The notes under the pieces are model-generated. The model saw nothing but the letters and a program-made list of their open reading frames with translations, did not search any database and was not told where the DNA came from. Both the position numbers and the translations under genes were made by a program. 64,000 nt of DNA from Gemmataceae bacterium (GTDB taxonomy: Bacteria; Planctomycetota; Planctomycetia; Gemmatales; Gemmataceae), in contig JAQGHQ010000414.1 of assembly GCA_028288765.1 (NCBI GenBank), positions 1-64,000 of the forward strand, written 5' to 3'. Within the stretch, counting starts at the first letter, position 1, and every line of letters starts with the position of its first letter. Positions 24,131 through 32,431 of the stretch are shown one piece after another.

Positions 24131-25258
24131 TCAGGTGCCGGGGGTGCCGTCGCGAAGGAGTTGACCGGCGTCGGCGGGGCGGCCGGCGGACAGGACGGCG
24201 CGAGCGCATTCGACCAGATCGGCGAGCCGGCGGGTGAACGGGACCGCGTCTCCGACTGAGGGGGCGATAGGTACCAGGGAACGGGCGATGGCCGCGGCGA
24301 GCCCGGGGATGCCTTCCCCGGTGGCGGCCGACACCCGGAGGGCGTCTGGGGACCGCGACAGGTCCCAGCCGGCAGGCTGGTCGACCTTGTTCACGACGAA
24401 TAGGGTTCGGGGAGTGCTAGGAGCATTGGCTCCCGGTCCTTCTGGGTCCGCGGCTGTTGCATCGAGCACCCAGACGCACAAGTCCGCCGCTGCCAGGAAC
24501 CGCTTCGCCCGCTCGACCCCTTCCCCTTCCAGTCCGGCCGCCTCCCTCAGCCCGGCGGTATCGGCCAGCTCGACCGGCCAGCCGTCGAACGCGGCCGGGA
24601 CGGTCACCACGTCGCGCGTCGTCCCGGCGATATCCGACACGACCGACCGCTGATACCCGGTCAAGGCGTTGACGAGCGAACTCTTCCCGACGTTCGGCGG
24701 GCCGGCGATCACGACCTTCCAGGGGTCGACGAGATGACGCCCGACGCCGGCAAAGCCTGTGAGGGTCGCCAGTTCGCGCGCGGCGCCCGACGTCCGGCCG
24801 GCGTCGAGATGGGTGAGGATGGCGCGAACGCTCCGGTCGAACGCGCCGTGATACTGGTCGAGCAGGATGGATGCGGTTCGGAGGGTCGGGGCACGTGACA
24901 GGAAGTCAATGGCCAGGCGAGCGGGGGGCATGGGCTCCCCGAGTTTCGGTTCGACACACCCGCGAGCCGTGAACTGCTCGACCACCCACCGCACGACCCG
25001 TCGGCCGCCGTGACAGTGAACTTCGACCCCCATCTCCGGGTCGATCTGCGTGACCGAGAGCACGACTTCATCCCCGGTCCCTTCGCCGAACGTGCCGAAC
25101 CAGAACCGGTGCCGGTCTGGGATCTCGGGCAACGACTTCTTGCCGGCGGGCCGGAACAGCTGTCGGGTAGTAGCCCACGCCCGCGGCCCGGCGACGGCGA
25201 CGGTAGCTATGGCGCCGGCCCCGGGCGGGGTGAGGACCGACACGCGGGTGCCGGTCAC
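24131..25258 (-). CDS. MnmE/TrmE-like GTPase, short form without the C-terminal Cys motif
   Basis: The 375-residue protein has an N-terminal TrmE-like domain (LTPPGAGAIATVAVAGPRA, then EVHCHGGRRVV at 79-89). It has a G domain with G1 GPPNVGKSS (186-194), GTTRD (212-216), DTAG (233-236) and NKVD (290-293). MnmE with MnmG modifies U34 of certain tRNAs. This protein is about 75 residues shorter than classic MnmE, and the helical domain around the G domain is abbreviated. It ends in DGTPGT instead of the catalytic Cys-x-Gly-Lys, so tRNA modification activity is doubtful. The GTG start at 25258 overlaps the coaX stop (GTGA). Residues about 106-115 come from half of the palindromic element. Confidence 0.85.
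   Translation of the reverse strand: MTGTRVSVLTPPGAGAIATVAVAGPRAWATTRQLFRPAGKKSLPEIPDRHRFWFGTFGEGTGDEVVLSVTQIDPEMGVEVHCHGGRRVVRWVVEQFTARGCVEPKLGEPMPPARLAIDFLSRAPTLRTASILLDQYHGAFDRSVRAILTHLDAGRTSGAARELATLTGFAGVGRHLVDPWKVVIAGPPNVGKSSLVNALTGYQRSVVSDIAGTTRDVVTVPAAFDGWPVELADTAGLREAAGLEGEGVERAKRFLAAADLCVWVLDATAADPEGPGANAPSTPRTLFVVNKVDQPAGWDLSRSPDALRVSAATGEGIPGLAAAIARSLVPIAPSVGDAVPFTRRLADLVECARAVLSAGRPADAGQLLRDGTPGT
24916..24943. repeat. Single arm of the double-hairpin element, copy C (inside the MnmE-like gene)
   Basis: 28 bp match the left arm of the element in copies A and B with a few changes (GGGGGGCATGGGCTCCCC core). No second arm is found within the following 100 bp. The frame reads LGEPMPPARL. 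Confidence 0.75.
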
Positions 25259-26016
25259 GACAGTGTCTCCGCCACGAGCCGGATGCCTTCGAGAGTGAGT
25301 GTGCGATCTGTAAGTGTTTTGCCGACGTCTTCGAAGTGATAGTCCGCCAGCCCGCCCAGCGCGCCACCGGTCAAGACGACCCACGGCGGGCGGGGGGAGA
25401 GGGAAGCGTACCGGTCGACCAGAAGTTCCGCCCCGCCCATCACGGCGGCCATGACGCCGACAATCATGGCGTCCCGGGTGTTTGCCCCCGGTGGATCTTC
25501 GACCGGCACCTCGTGCAGATCGATCCGCGGGAGTTTCGCGGTCTGCTGGTGAAGTGACTCGAACATCAGCCGTGGCCCGGGGAGGATCGCGCCCCCGACG
25601 AACACGTGATGGTCATTCACCAGATCAACGGTGATTGCGGTCCCGACGTCGACAACGATGCCCGGCGTACCCTTCGGTAACCGCGGAAGAAGTGCCACGG
25701 CGTTGAGAAGCCGATCGATCCCCACTTTGGCCGGCTCCCGAACACCGATCCGGAGCGGAAGCTGCTTGTAGTTGTTGACGGCAACGATCTCATCCCCTCG
25801 TGCCGTGATCCAGTCGTGGAACCGGTCGAGACGCTCGGGGTGGACGCTCGCCACGGCCCACCGGAGTGGGCGGGGCACCTCCCATGAGGAGAGTTGATCG
25901 TCCCACGCGGTGGGATCGCCGGACGGGAGTGAGGCTACGAGGGCGACCCGATCGGCGAGGCACCGGGCGAATTTGATCCGGCTGTTGCCGATGTCGACTA
26001 CCACGTCAGGCGTCAT
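25255..26016 (-). CDS. coaX: Type III pantothenate kinase
   Basis: The 253-residue protein shows the ASKHA-fold signatures of CoaX: VVVDIGNSRIKFA at the N-terminus (phosphate loop), GIDRLLNAVALLPRLPKG, then VVDVGTAITVDLVND and FVGGAILPGPRLM. It phosphorylates pantothenate in the first step of coenzyme A synthesis and, unlike types I and II, has a weak ATP affinity and needs a monovalent cation. The length is typical. It overlaps obgE upstream by 11 bp and the MnmE-like gene downstream by 4 bp, so the three are one translational unit. Confidence 0.93.
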   Translation of the reverse strand: MTPDVVVDIGNSRIKFARCLADRVALVASLPSGDPTAWDDQLSSWEVPRPLRWAVASVHPERLDRFHDWITARGDEIVAVNNYKQLPLRIGVREPAKVGIDRLLNAVALLPRLPKGTPGIVVDVGTAITVDLVNDHHVFVGGAILPGPRLMFESLHQQTAKLPRIDLHEVPVEDPPGANTRDAMIVGVMAAVMGGAELLVDRYASLSPRPPWVVLTGGALGGLADYHFEDVGKTLTDRTLTLEGIRLVAETLS

Positions 26017-27133
26017 GGCCGGGGTCCGTCTCGGGCGGGGTGATGCTCGCGACCGCGCCCGTCTTGAAGTCCTCGGTGCGGACGGCGGATTCGACCGGGA
26101 ATTCGACCGGCTTCCGCCGCGCCTCCGCCTCGGCCTCCTCCCGCTTGAGCTCGGCTAGCAGCTGCGCCACCTCGCCGACCAGCTTTGATAACCCCTGGCC
26201 CGTCACCGCCGAGATGAGCAACACCTCGTGGCCGAGGTCGTCCGCGAGCTCCTTCCGGACGTCTTCGGCCCCGGTCAGCTCCGCCTTGCTGACGCACACG
26301 ATTTCCGGCTTCTCGCTCAGCTGGAGGGAGTAATCCATCAGTTCCTTGCGGATGGTGTGGTAGTTCCGCACCGGGGCCGACCCGTCCGAGGGGAACGGCT
26401 CGACGAGATGGACCAGCACCCGCGTCCGCTCGACGTGGCGCAGGAACTCGTGCCCGAGCCCGATTCCCTGCGCAGCTCCCTCGATCAGCCCGGGCAGGTC
26501 GGCCAGCACGAACCCGCTGTCGCCGCCGAGCCCGACAATGCCCAGGTTCGGGGACTTGGTCGTGAACGGGTAGGGGGCGATCTCCGGGGTGGCCCGCGAC
26601 AGCCGGCTCAGGAGGGTCGACTTGCCCGCGTTCGGGAACCCGACCAGCCCGGCATCTGCGATCACCTTCAATTCCAGGCTGATCCGCCGCTCTTCGCCTT
26701 CCCCGCCGGGCTCGAACTGCCGCGGGGTGCGGTTGGTGGCCGACTTGAAGTGGACGTTTCCGCGCCCGCCCCGGCCGCCTTTCCCGACGGTCACCTCGTC
26801 CCCGATGTTGACCAGGTCTTTGAGCAGGTTGCCGCGGTCCCGGTCGCGGACGATGGTGCCCGGCGGGACGGGAATGATGAGGTCGGGGGCGGCTTTCCCC
26901 GAGCACTTCGACCCGGACCCGGGCTCGCCGCTCTTCGCCCGCCAGTGCTTCATCTGGACGAGCGGGGCGAGGTTGTCGGCGTTCGCCACGGCCCGGACGA
27001 TGACCGACCCGCCGTTCCCGCCGTCGCCCCCGTCCGGGCCGCCCTTCGGGACGTACTTTTCGCGCCGGAACGACGCCATTCCGCGTCCGCCGTCCCCGCC
27101 CTTCACGTACAGTTCCACGCGATCGACGAACAT
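26006..27133 (-). CDS. obgE: Obg family GTPase
   Basis: The 375-residue protein has the glycine-rich Obg fold (about 1-160; VKGGDGGRGMASFRREKYVP, then GGDGGNGGSV) and a G domain with GFPNAGKSTLLSRLSRA, the TTKSP switch and DLPGLIEGAA. G4 reads SKAEL instead of the usual NKxD, which could alter nucleotide specificity. ObgE associates with the 50S subunit and links ribosome assembly to growth and the stringent response. Its neighbours rsfS and argS fit a translation theme. Start ATG 27133 gives the canonical MFVDRVELYVKGGDG N-terminus. Confidence 0.94.
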   Translation of the reverse strand: MFVDRVELYVKGGDGGRGMASFRREKYVPKGGPDGGDGGNGGSVIVRAVANADNLAPLVQMKHWRAKSGEPGSGSKCSGKAAPDLIIPVPPGTIVRDRDRGNLLKDLVNIGDEVTVGKGGRGGRGNVHFKSATNRTPRQFEPGGEGEERRISLELKVIADAGLVGFPNAGKSTLLSRLSRATPEIAPYPFTTKSPNLGIVGLGGDSGFVLADLPGLIEGAAQGIGLGHEFLRHVERTRVLVHLVEPFPSDGSAPVRNYHTIRKELMDYSLQLSEKPEIVCVSKAELTGAEDVRKELADDLGHEVLLISAVTGQGLSKLVGEVAQLLAELKREEAEAEARRKPVEFPVESAVRTEDFKTGAVASITPPETDPGHDA

Positions 27134-27146
27134 AGTGACTCTCGTT

Positions 27147-27219
27147 GGGTGGGTCGAGTCTTGGGGGCCCACCGGTGGCGGTGGTGGCGGGCGGTGGGGC
27201 TGGAAGACTCGACCCACCC
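27147..27219. repeat. 16-bp inverted repeat between argS and obgE
   Basis: GGGTGGGTCGAGTCTT (27147-27162) and its exact reverse complement (27204-27219) flank a G/C-rich centre. A related hairpin with the TAGGGTGGG core stands at 44979-45010. Confidence 0.8.
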
Positions 27220-27229
27220 TACATCATAC

Positions 27230-29059
27230 TCACATCCGCTCGACGGTCCGGATGCCGAGCAGGTCGAGGGCCTGCTTGATGACGCGACCGACGAGGTCGA
27301 CGAGCAGCAGTCGGCTGTCGCGGAGGTCCGGGGTCGGGGCCTTGAGGACCGGGCAGTTCTCGAAGAACACGCTATAGCTCTTCGCGAGGTCCCAGAGGTA
27401 GCTGGTGATCTGGTGCGGCAGGTTGTCCGCCGCCGCGGCCTCGACGGCCTCGGGGAAGCGGAGCAGCTGGAACGCCAGCGCCCGCTCGGCGGGCTCCACG
27501 AGCGTCACCACCGGAGGTGAGGTGCGGAACCGCGCCGGGTCGATGTTCTCCCGGCGGAAGATCGCACAGCACCGGGCGTAGGCGTACTGCATGTACGTTG
27601 CCGTGTTGCCGTCGGTGGCGAGCATCTTGGCCACGTCGAATTTGTAGTCGCTCGCTCGATTCTGGCTGAGATCGGCGTACTTCACCGCACCGATGCCGAC
27701 GGCCTCAGCGATTTGCTGGATCGTTCTGTCGCTGAGGTCCGGTACGTCGTGGCCGTGTGCCGTGCGCTCCTCGTAGCTGGTTCGATATCCCTGAAGACCA
27801 CAATTCACCGCCCGGTCGAGTAACACGCCGAGTTCCACCACCTGCCCCTTGCGGGTTTGGAAGGGCTTTCCTTCCTCGTCCAGGATCGACCCGAACGAGA
27901 TGTGCTGGAATTCGACGGGGTCGTACCCCCACCGCCGGGCCTGGGCGAATAGCGTCTTGAAGTGCAGGGCCTGGCGGGCGTCCACGACGTAGAGGATTGT
28001 GTCCGGTTTCCACGTCTCGGCCCGGTACTCGATCGTGGCGAGGTCCGTGGTCGTGTACGTGAACGCCCCGTCCCGCTTGCGGACGATTGCGGGTGGGTCC
28101 TCCTTCTTCTGTTCCTCTTCGGTCCTGGGGATCATCCCCTTCGCGTTCGGGATGACCACCGCGCCTTTGCTCTCGAACGCGATCCCCTTCGCCACCATGT
28201 CCTCAACCACGCCCGGGAGCATCGGGTTGTAGTAGCTCTCGCCGAGGGCGTGGTCGATCTTCACCCCGAGCCGGTCATAGATCGGCTGGAGCATCGCGAG
28301 GCAGGCCGGCATGAACAACTTCCACAGGGCGACGTTTTCCGGATCGCCTCCGTGGAGCTTTGCCGTTTCCTCCTGGCACGCTTTCTTCACCGGGTCGTCG
28401 GCGGGCCCCTCTTCGTCGTCCTCGTCGCCTTTCTTGAACAGCCCGCGGACGTGGACATATAGCCGGGACAGCTCGCGCACCGGGTCGGCGGCGAATGCCG
28501 CGGCGTCCCGGTGGTGCTTGTACCCGTACAGCAAGATCCCGAACTGGGTGCCCCAGTCGCCGAGATGGTTGTCGGTGATGACGGTGTGCCCGAGGAACCG
28601 CAGGATGCGGGTGAGGGCGTCGCCGATGATCGTACTGCGGAGGTGCCCGACGTGCAGCGGTTTCGCCACGTTCGGCCCGCTGTAGTCAATCACGAACATC
28701 CGCGGCTTCGCGACCGGTTCGACTCCGAGCCGCTCGTCGGCGGCGACTTGTCGGACGGCCTTGGCCACGAAACCCGGCTTCACCCGTAGGTTGATGAACC
28801 CCGGCCCGGCGACGGTCGGTTCTTCGAGGACGTCGTTCGGCGGGAGCTTGGCAATGAACTCCTTTGCGATCTGTTGGGCCTCTTTCGGGCGGTTCAGCGC
28901 CTTGGCCAGCGGCATCGCGAAGTTCGCCTGGTAGTCCCCGTGCTCCGCGTTCGCGGCCGGCTTCACCATCGCCAAGTAGTCCGGCACCTTCACCGCGTCC
29001 GGGGCCAGTTCGGACAGCACCGGGGCGAACAGCTGACGGATCTGGTGCAAGAGGTTCAT
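27230..29059 (-). CDS. argS: Arginyl-tRNA synthetase
   Basis: The 609-residue protein is a class I synthetase. It has the N-terminal Arg-tRNA-specific domain (about 1-110), the catalytic core with YSGPNVAKPLHVGHLRS (HIGH-type motif HVGH), LGDWGTQFGILLYG, VVDARQALHFKTLF and the C-terminal DALR anticodon-binding domain (YMQYAYARC to LDLLGIRTVERM). It charges tRNA-Arg with arginine. There is a charged, acid-rich insert (KKGDEDDEEGPADDPVKKAC) in the catalytic region, seen in other planctomycete ArgRS. ATG 29059 was chosen because the family sequence starts there. Confidence 0.95.
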   Translation of the reverse strand: MNLLHQIRQLFAPVLSELAPDAVKVPDYLAMVKPAANAEHGDYQANFAMPLAKALNRPKEAQQIAKEFIAKLPPNDVLEEPTVAGPGFINLRVKPGFVAKAVRQVAADERLGVEPVAKPRMFVIDYSGPNVAKPLHVGHLRSTIIGDALTRILRFLGHTVITDNHLGDWGTQFGILLYGYKHHRDAAAFAADPVRELSRLYVHVRGLFKKGDEDDEEGPADDPVKKACQEETAKLHGGDPENVALWKLFMPACLAMLQPIYDRLGVKIDHALGESYYNPMLPGVVEDMVAKGIAFESKGAVVIPNAKGMIPRTEEEQKKEDPPAIVRKRDGAFTYTTTDLATIEYRAETWKPDTILYVVDARQALHFKTLFAQARRWGYDPVEFQHISFGSILDEEGKPFQTRKGQVVELGVLLDRAVNCGLQGYRTSYEERTAHGHDVPDLSDRTIQQIAEAVGIGAVKYADLSQNRASDYKFDVAKMLATDGNTATYMQYAYARCCAIFRRENIDPARFRTSPPVVTLVEPAERALAFQLLRFPEAVEAAAADNLPHQITSYLWDLAKSYSVFFENCPVLKAPTPDLRDSRLLLVDLVGRVIKQALDLLGIRTVERM

Positions 29060-29167
29060 GGCCCACCCGGACTGCCGTAAAACAAACTGTCGGCCGCGGC
29101 CGATACCCAATCAGAGGGCCGGCCCGGCCGACAGGTTCAATTCTATGGGTGTGGTGGTGAGGTGGCT

Positions 29168-29271
29168 GGGCGAGCGGGGGGCGTGACCCCGAGTCAGCCG
29201 TGCCCCGCGTCGGCGCCCTGCGATCGGTGTGCCGTGCGTTTACTCGGGGGGCCCACGCCCCCCGCTCGCCC
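29168..29271. repeat. Double-hairpin palindromic element, copy D (intergenic)
   Basis: The left arm 29168-29194 carries a small deletion; the right arm 29242-29271 is near-consensus. It lies between rsfS and argS on the otherwise compact minus-strand series. Confidence 0.85.
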
Positions 29272-29279
29272 ACGTCACC

Positions 29280-29690
29280 TCAGTCTTCCTGCTCCCAGTC
29301 CACCTTCACCGCGTCCGCCCACAGCTCTTCGAGCTTGTAGTAGTCGCGGGTATCCGGGTCGAACACGTGGATCACGACGTCGCCGTAATCCTGGACCACC
29401 CACTTACTCGCCTCGTACCCCTCGATCCCGATCCGCTCGTCCCCCTCGGCCCGCAAGCCGGCGTCGGTTTCTTCCGCCAGGGTGTGGATCTGCCGCCGGC
29501 TGGTGCCGGTCGAGATCACGAAGAAATCGAACAGGGGGGTACAGGGCCGCATGTCCAGGACGAGAATGTCGCGGCCCTTGTTGTCGGCGGCAATCCTAGC
29601 CGCCAGGCAGGCCCGGTGCAGGGCACTGCTGAGAGTCGGGGCGGGATGGGTAGGCACCGTGGTCGCCGTGTTCAACGTGGCGGTGTTCAA
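29280..29690 (-). CDS. rsfS: Ribosomal silencing factor RsfS
   Basis: The 136-residue protein matches RsfS/Iojap: AARIAADNKGRDILVLDMRP, TPLFDFFVISTGTSRRQIHT, EGYEASKWVVQDYGDVVIHV and FDPDTRDYYKLEELWADA. It binds ribosomal protein uL14 and blocks subunit joining when nutrients are scarce. No ATG fits. A strong AAGGAGG lies 5 bp before TTG 29690, which I take as the start, giving an N-terminus of (M)NTATLNTATT. The longer upstream frame lacks homology. The acid-rich tail DWEQED is normal for the family. Confidence 0.93.
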   Translation of the reverse strand: MNTATLNTATTVPTHPAPTLSSALHRACLAARIAADNKGRDILVLDMRPCTPLFDFFVISTGTSRRQIHTLAEETDAGLRAEGDERIGIEGYEASKWVVQDYGDVVIHVFDPDTRDYYKLEELWADAVKVDWEQED

Positions 29691-30152
29691 GTGGCCTCCT
29701 TCAGGGCATGGGTATTGCCTCCGGAGGCCGTGCGGTGCCGCGGCGGAACGGGTTGAATCGCGCCGTTGTCGTGGGGCCGCCTCCGGGGTCGTGTTCGCGA
29801 CCGAGCCATGCCGACTGATCGGGGCGCGGCCAGTCCGCACCCTCTACGGCAATGATCGATCGTGTTCGGTCAGTCGTCAAGAAGCATGTCCAGATTCCCC
29901 GGCCCGGCGTCCGGGCCGGTGTGCCGGCCCCCGATACCACCCCCACGACCCGCACCCCCGGAACAACAGGGCACGGGGTCGGTCGCGAATCACGGTCGAC
30001 AGGGGTTGGCAGACGGACACGGGGTTGTAATCGAAGGTTCGTTCCCAACCCGGCCGGTATTTGTATTCTACACGTCAGGCCCGGTCGGGAGTAAACAATC
30101 AGTATAGGCCCGACCGCCGCACCGGACACCCCAACCCTCCCGAACCCAGCCC
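29691..30152. other. Divergent intergenic region
   Basis: No supported gene. It lies between the divergent rsfS and dehydrogenase genes and should hold both promoters. A GGCCCGGCGTCCGGGCC hairpin lies near 29900, and AT-rich patches near 30060-30110 could be the plus-strand promoter. Confidence 0.35.
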
Positions 30153-31148
30153 ATGAAACCCCGCGTCCTGATCGGCCCCGCCCCGCTCAAGGAGATCGAA
30201 CCGGTCTACGGCCCGACCATTACCGGGGCCGGGTTCGAACTGGTGTTCCCGAAGCGGAACGTCCAGATGACCGAGGCCGAACTCATGGAGGCCCTGCCCG
30301 GGTGCGCGGCCAGCCTCGCCGGGTCCGAACCCTACACCCGGGCGGTGATCGCCGCCGCCGCCGCCAAGGGGCTGAAGGTGATCGCCCGGGCCGGGGTCGG
30401 GTATGACGCGGTGGACCTCGCCGCGGCCACCGACCACGGGGTCGCGGTCACGTTCGCCCCCGGGACGAACCAGGACGCGGTCGCCGAGCACACCTTCACC
30501 CTGATCCTGGCGCTCGCGAAAAACCTCATCCCGCAGAACACCCTGATCCGGCAGGGCCAGTGGCCGCGGCGGGCGAACCTGCCCCTCCGGGGGAAGACGC
30601 TCGGGGTGGTTGGGCTCGGCCGGATCGGGAAGGCCGTCGCCCTCCGGGGGAAAGCGTTCCTGATGAACGTGGTCGCGCACGAGCCGTTCCCGGACCGGGT
30701 GTTTGCCCAGGACCACGGGATCACCCTGCTCCCGTTCGAGGACGTGCTGAAGCAGGCCGACTGGGTGACCCTGCACATGCCGATGCTGCCGGAGTCGCGG
30801 CAGTGCATCAACGAACGGACCCTCGGCCTCATGAAGCCCACCGCGTTCCTGATCAATACCGCCCGCGGCGGGGTGGTGAATGAGCCGGACCTGTACAATG
30901 CCCTGAAGACCAGGCGGCTCGCCGGGGCCGGGCTGGACGTGTTCGAGGAAGAGCCCCCGGGCGACAACCCGCTGCTCACCCTCGATAACGTCGTGACGAC
31001 CGCCCACACCGCGGGGGTAGACTTGCAATCCCGCGACGACATGGCCCGGGTCGCGGCCCGGGCGGTCGCGAAGTTGCTCGCCGGCGAGTGGCCCGCCGAG
31101 TGGGTCGTGAACCCGACGGTCAAGGACAAGTTCTTCGCGCGGGGGTGA
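30153..31148 (+). CDS. D-3-phosphoglycerate dehydrogenase-like 2-hydroxyacid dehydrogenase
   Basis: The 331-residue protein is an NAD-dependent D-2-hydroxyacid dehydrogenase. It has the GLGRIG dinucleotide loop at 154-159 and the catalytic triad R238 (NTARGG), E267 (DVFEEEP) and H285 (TTAHTAG). The stretch VGYDAVDLAAATDHGVAVTF is typical of phosphoglycerate dehydrogenases, the first step of serine synthesis. It has no ACT or ASB regulatory domain, so it is the short form, and the substrate could instead be another D-2-hydroxy acid. It has no partner genes of serine synthesis nearby. Confidence 0.88.
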   Translation: MKPRVLIGPAPLKEIEPVYGPTITGAGFELVFPKRNVQMTEAELMEALPGCAASLAGSEPYTRAVIAAAAAKGLKVIARAGVGYDAVDLAAATDHGVAVTFAPGTNQDAVAEHTFTLILALAKNLIPQNTLIRQGQWPRRANLPLRGKTLGVVGLGRIGKAVALRGKAFLMNVVAHEPFPDRVFAQDHGITLLPFEDVLKQADWVTLHMPMLPESRQCINERTLGLMKPTAFLINTARGGVVNEPDLYNALKTRRLAGAGLDVFEEEPPGDNPLLTLDNVVTTAHTAGVDLQSRDDMARVAARAVAKLLAGEWPAEWVVNPTVKDKFFARG

Positions 31149-31323
31149 GTTCCGGCCCGCGGCCGGGCGCCGACCCCGATAACTCGGCGTCCCGGCGGTC
31201 GGTCCGGCTCGTCCGGGGCCCTGTGACCGGAACCCGTCTATTGACCCGGCATTCGCCGTACCCGATCCTGGCGGCTGGTTAGCCCGGTGCCCGTCCACTC
31301 CCGTTGCGGTCCGGGGTTCGTGC

Positions 31324-32256
31324 ATGGCTGAAGACGCGATCGTGGCCGAACGGCTGGTCGTCCGGTACCGCGGGAAGGTCGCCCTTGATGGGCTCGACCT
31401 GCGGGTGCCGCGGGGCGCGGTGTACGCGTTCCTCGGCGACAACGGGGCCGGCAAGACGACGACGATGAAGATCCTGATCGGGCTCGCCCCGCCGGACGCC
31501 GGCCGGGCGACGATCCTCGGGCTGGACTGCTGGGCCCGGGTCCACGAGCTGAGGCACCGGGTCGGGTATATGCCCGAGCGGCCCCGGTTCTACGACTGGA
31601 TGACCGTGGCCGAAACCGGCTGGTTCACCGCCTCGTTCCACCGCCCGGGGTTTCTCCCCCGGTACCGCGAGTGGGTCGACCGGCTCGGGCTCGACCCGGA
31701 CAAGCGGCTCAAGGACCTCTCGAAGGGGGGGTACGCCCGGGTCGGGCTCGCCCTGGCCCTCGCCCCGGACCCGGAAGTCCTGTTGCTCGACGAGCCGACG
31801 AGCGGGCTCGACCTGCTCACCCGCCGGGAATTCCTGTCGGGCCTGTCGGACCTCGCCGCGGCCGGCCGGACGGTGCTCATATCCAGCCACTCGATCGCGG
31901 AACTCGAAAAAGCCAGTACCCACGCGGGGTTGTTGCGGGACGGGAAGATGATCCTGTCCACGACACTCGACGAGTTGAGGAAGAAGGTCCGCCGGCTCAG
32001 CCTCCGGTTTGCGGACCAGCCGCCGGACCCGACCGGCCTCGGGACGGTGCTGGAGCGGAACGGGACCGGGCGGTTCTGGCAGGTGCTGGTCCAGGACCCA
32101 GACCCCGGGGCGGTTTCGGCCCTGCGGACGAGTTCGAACGTGTCCGACTTTGAAGACGCCGCCGTGACGCTGGAAGAGGTGTACGCCGCCCTGATGGCCC
32201 GGTCCGCGAACGGCACCGGGGCGGCGATCCCGATGGTCCGGAAGGTCGCGGAGTAA
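31324..32256 (+). CDS. ABC transporter ATP-binding protein
   Basis: The 310-residue protein has Walker A GDNGAGKTT at 38-46, the Q-loop region, a signature written LSKGGYARVGLALALA instead of LSGGQ, Walker B VLLLDEPTSGLD and the switch histidine in ISSHSIAELE. The last 80 residues form a domain typical of ABC-2 export ATPases. The next gene downstream is its ABC-2 permease, so the pair forms an exporter. The LSKGG signature is a common variant in this subgroup. The substrate is unknown. Confidence 0.92.
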   Translation: MAEDAIVAERLVVRYRGKVALDGLDLRVPRGAVYAFLGDNGAGKTTTMKILIGLAPPDAGRATILGLDCWARVHELRHRVGYMPERPRFYDWMTVAETGWFTASFHRPGFLPRYREWVDRLGLDPDKRLKDLSKGGYARVGLALALAPDPEVLLLDEPTSGLDLLTRREFLSGLSDLAAAGRTVLISSHSIAELEKASTHAGLLRDGKMILSTTLDELRKKVRRLSLRFADQPPDPTGLGTVLERNGTGRFWQVLVQDPDPGAVSALRTSSNVSDFEDAAVTLEEVYAALMARSANGTGAAIPMVRKVAE

Positions 32257-32265
32257 GACCCAAAA

Positions 32266-32378
32266 AGAATGGCCACAAAAAGGCACAAAGAAGCACAAAA
32301 AGGGGAAAAGACGAAGCAGCCGCTAGCTGACTGACCGATTGTTCGATTTTCCCTTTCGTGCTTTTTTGTGGCCATTCT
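32266..32378. repeat. A/T-rich low-complexity inverted repeat
   Basis: AGAATGGCCACAAAAA on the left pairs with TTTTTTGTGGCCATTCT on the right. The left side continues as imperfect GGCACAAA/AGCACAAA units. It separates the ATPase and permease genes and may attenuate transcription between them. Confidence 0.8.
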
Positions 32379-32431
32379 ACCTTTCGAGTTTTCTTTTTCG
32401 CGGCCATTTCTGTCTTCATCGGGGTGCCCGT

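Noticed and set aside
26280-26300. Suspected frameshift in obgE because G4 reads SKAE instead of NKxD
   Set aside because: The frame and homology continue on both sides; it is a substitution, not a frameshift.
29852-30107. Two overlapping plus-strand frames of about 80 codons before the dehydrogenase gene
   Set aside because: No domain, no ribosome-binding site and no codon bias; they probably lie in the promoter region.
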